DNA of 8,386 bases from an uncultured Chloroflexota bacterium (GTDB lineage Bacteria; Chloroflexota; Anaerolineae; Aggregatilineales; Phototrophicaceae), in contig CALDGT010000786.1 of NCBI GenBank assembly GCA_937942935.1, forward strand, positions 1 through 8,386, given 5' to 3'. The notes below the pieces were generated by a model. It made no database searches. It saw nothing but the letters and a program-made list of their open reading frames with translations, and had not been told where the DNA came from. Positions 6,790 to 8,386 of the stretch are shown one piece after another (within the stretch, counting starts at the first letter, position 1; every line of letters starts with the position of its first letter). The position numbers were made by a program, and so were the translations under genes.

Positions 6790-7604
6790 TCACCTCGCTT
6801 GAGCCAACGTGATTTGAAGGCGTAATAACCTTTGCGGAGTGGCGCAGGCAGGCGGTTTTCACTTTCTTTAGACATTACCAATGTCACTCCAAAAGTCAGT
6901 AATACATTAGTGATGAAAAAGAAGAAAAATTCTTCAAATGGCAAATTAGGGATGACATCTAACCCAATTGTTTTTTCTGGATTGATGCCCCATGTACCTT
7001 CGCCAATTGAAAGCGAGTCACTCACACCTAAATAGGCAGTAGATGCAAGAATTGTGGCGATGATGGCTTTGCGGTTGCGCCATAAAATATCACCGCCAAA
7101 TGCAGACTGAAACATCACGGGGGGTAATGCCCATGCCATAATCAAGCTAAGATACGTATTTTTTGGTTTGCCCTCAAACATTTTGCGGAGTGATGCCAAC
7201 CATAACACACCTAACGCGCCTGTAGCCATGATGCGTGGTTTAGGGTCACGGGAATAGGGTTCTTCAGTGGGGGGCATACGGCGCATGATGTATTGCAAAA
7301 AAGACCCTGTGAGGAGGGGTTGCAATACAAAAAAGGTGTATTCTTCAATTGGCACCCATGCTAATCGTAAACCTGTCACTAACTTGGGGTCATATCCCCA
7401 AACTTTGGTCGCCACCAAATAATTATCCCATACGGTGGTATAAGTAAGCGCCACCAACGAATGACTGATAAGGGCTTTTTCTGCATCCCAACTGGTGAGA
7501 GGTTCTGGCAGGGCTTTTTTCTTTTGATTATCGCGCCAAATGAGCCAACGCATGATGACAAGCGGAATGACGACAAACCGCGCTAAAAATCCAAAATAGG
7601 TCAT
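6786..7604 (-). CDS. Lycopene cyclase, fused CrtYc-CrtYd-type membrane protein
   Basis: Integral membrane enzyme that cyclises one or both ends of lycopene to beta or epsilon rings. The 272 residues comprise two homologous lycopene cyclase domains, the arrangement seen when actinobacterial CrtYc and CrtYd are fused. Domain 1 has VWDNYLVATKVWGY (58-71) and the signature VPIEEYTFFVLQPLL (84-98). Domain 2 has SDSLSIGEGTWGINP (195-209) and LPFEEFFFFFITN (221-233). Each P-x-E-E element (Pro85/Glu87-Glu88 and Pro222/Glu224-Glu225) matches the acidic motif needed for activity in this family. About six or seven hydrophobic segments are visible. ATG 7604 is preceded by AGAGG with 6-base spacing. It lies 9 bases after crtB and overlaps the next gene by 4 bases. 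Ring type (beta or epsilon) and mono- or dicyclic activity cannot be read from the sequence. It is unrelated to the flavin-dependent CrtY/CrtL or CruA cyclases. Confidence 0.9.
   Translation of the reverse strand: MTYFGFLARFVVIPLVIMRWLIWRDNQKKKALPEPLTSWDAEKALISHSLVALTYTTVWDNYLVATKVWGYDPKLVTGLRLAWVPIEEYTFFVLQPLLTGSFLQYIMRRMPPTEEPYSRDPKPRIMATGALGVLWLASLRKMFEGKPKNTYLSLIMAWALPPVMFQSAFGGDILWRNRKAIIATILASTAYLGVSDSLSIGEGTWGINPEKTIGLDVIPNLPFEEFFFFFITNVLLTFGVTLVMSKESENRLPAPLRKGYYAFKSRWLKRGE
6790..6796 (-). promoter_or_regulatory. Ribosome binding site of the small membrane protein, inside the cyclase gene
   Basis: On the minus strand GAGGTGA directly precedes two consecutive ATG codons (6789 and 6786). 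Spacing to the second ATG is more usual, while the first gives the classic ATGA overlap with the cyclase stop. The two alternatives differ by one methionine only. Confidence 0.65.
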
Positions 7605-7610
7605 AAAAAT

Positions 7611-7615
7611 CCTCT
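7611..7615 (-). promoter_or_regulatory. Ribosome binding site of the lycopene cyclase, overlapping the crtB stop
   Basis: On the minus strand AGAGG (7615-7611) lies 6 bases before ATG 7604 and shares bases with the crtB stop codon TAG (7616-7614). This suggests the cyclase is translated in step with phytoene synthase. Confidence 0.72.
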
Positions 7616-8386
7616 ATGCTGTGCGAGTATTGCGAATCCGCCACCAAATACGCGGAATTCTTGCGATTTTGTTAAATTTGCCAAGATGCGCCCTGCGGTC
7701 AAATACCTGATAATCATGGGCTTCAATATCGCTTAGAATGGCTTTATATAATTCTGCCGCCGCACCAATTGCCAATCGTCCATCTGGATTGAGCATGGCA
7801 ATTCCGCGCCATGAATCTTGATAGAGTTTGCGGTTACGCTCAATTTGAAAACGCATGAAATCACGCCACTTTTCATCTATCGTGGGGGTGTTGAAATATG
7901 TTTCATCTAACCCAAAGGCAGATAATTCATCTTGGGGTAAATATAAGCGTCCTGCCCGCCAATCTTCGCCAACATCGCGCAAAATATTGGTGATTTGCAA
8001 GGCAACTCCCAATTTTACGGCATATGGGATGGCATCTTCATGATTATAACCGATGATGTGCATTGCCATTAATCCGACTGTTGAGGCGACACCATACGAA
8101 TATTCTGCTAATTCTTCAAAAGTGGCATAACGGGTTTTTGTGAGGTCTTGTTTGACCCCATCTATCAATTGTGTTGCATATCCACTGGGGATATTGAACT
8201 TGGAACGCGCATCTGCCCATGCGAGCGCGACTAAATCATCGTGTGGCGGATTTGATAAAGAAATGCGTTCACGCCATGCTTCTAGGTCTGTTTCACGGCG
8301 GGTTGCATCGGCATTTTTATCTATAATATCATCTGTCACACGACAAAACGCATATAAAGCACGAACAGCTTGTCGTTTTTTCGCAG
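7614..8386 (-). CDS. crtB: Phytoene synthase CrtB (5' partial, runs off the right edge)
   Basis: Condenses two geranylgeranyl diphosphates to phytoene, the first committed step of C40 carotenoid synthesis. The minus-strand frame stays open to the window edge, giving 256 visible residues against roughly 290-310 for complete enzymes, so about 40 N-terminal residues lie outside. The first residues, AKKRQAVRALYAFCRVTDD, are the conserved N-terminal element leading into the first aspartate-rich motif DDIID. The second aspartate-rich motif is in ITNILRDVGEDWRAGRLYLP. These two motifs bind the magnesium-diphosphate of the substrates. YGVASTVGLM, before the second motif, is also typical. A GTG at 8339 is the valine of RVTDD, one residue before the metal-binding aspartates, and cannot be the real start. 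The stop TAG (7616-7614) is 9 bases before the cyclase start. Squalene synthase relatives are less likely given the cyclase next door. Confidence 0.94.
   Translation of the reverse strand, partial: AKKRQAVRALYAFCRVTDDIIDKNADATRRETDLEAWRERISLSNPPHDDLVALAWADARSKFNIPSGYATQLIDGVKQDLTKTRYATFEELAEYSYGVASTVGLMAMHIIGYNHEDAIPYAVKLGVALQITNILRDVGEDWRAGRLYLPQDELSAFGLDETYFNTPTIDEKWRDFMRFQIERNRKLYQDSWRGIAMLNPDGRLAIGAAAELYKAILSDIEAHDYQVFDRRAHLGKFNKIARIPRIWWRIRNTRTA

Larger units (their letters stand above)
6349..8386 (-). other. Probable minus-strand carotenoid transcription unit
   Basis: The gene order crtB, fused lycopene cyclase, small membrane protein is read leftwards, with a 9-base gap then a 4-base overlap. 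The promoter and any further pathway genes (phytoene desaturase, geranylgeranyl diphosphate synthase) must lie to the right of the window or elsewhere. Confidence 0.75.

Noticed and set aside
6921..6935. Perfect inverted repeat GAAGAA-AAA-TTCTTC
   Set aside because: It falls in the codons for the Glu-Glu and phenylalanine run of the cyclase's second catalytic motif, so codon content explains it; the stem is weak.
6832..7035. Plus-strand reading frame opposite the lycopene cyclase
   Set aside because: It is the antisense shadow of a well-supported gene, without a ribosome binding site or recognisable protein sequence.

Overview
The window is 8.4 kb of densely packed bacterial DNA with a GC content somewhat below 50% (judged by eye). 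It holds ten protein-coding genes in two opposing blocks, and the longest gap between neighbouring genes is 18 bases. I see no rRNA, tRNA, CRISPR array, insertion sequence or phage gene. A member of the Chloroflexota (Anaerolineae-like) would fit the multi-membrane glycosyltransferase with a C-terminal beta-rich tail and the carotenoid genes. That assignment is inference from gene style, not from a phylogenetic marker.

Plus-strand block (1-6360). This looks like one transcription unit of seven genes: the last 34 codons of an unidentified gene; an unrecognised soluble protein of 191 residues; a phosphomannomutase/phosphoglucomutase; a class I SAM-dependent methyltransferase; a multi-membrane GT-C (family 39-like) glycosyltransferase; PurK; and PurE. 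Shine-Dalgarno sequences repeatedly lie just before, or overlap, the upstream stop codon. The methyltransferase and glycosyltransferase genes overlap by 8 bases. Translational coupling along the block is therefore likely. PurK and PurE together convert AIR to CAIR in purine synthesis. The hexomutase would supply hexose-1-phosphates for sugar nucleotides, and the GT-C enzyme would glycosylate a lipid or surface acceptor.

Minus-strand block (8386-6349, read right to left). Phytoene synthase CrtB, whose N-terminus lies beyond the right edge, is followed by a fused two-domain lycopene cyclase of the CrtYc/CrtYd type and then by a small membrane protein of unknown function. Spacing is 9 bases, then a 4-base ATGA overlap. 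The block makes phytoene from geranylgeranyl diphosphate and cyclises lycopene; the desaturase needed between these steps is not in the window.

The two blocks converge and their last genes overlap by 12 bases, leaving no room for a conventional intergenic terminator. I found no clearly new multi-gene system. The best candidates for a second look are the small membrane protein coupled to the cyclase, the altered phosphoserine loop of the hexomutase, and the unknown protein that precedes the hexomutase.
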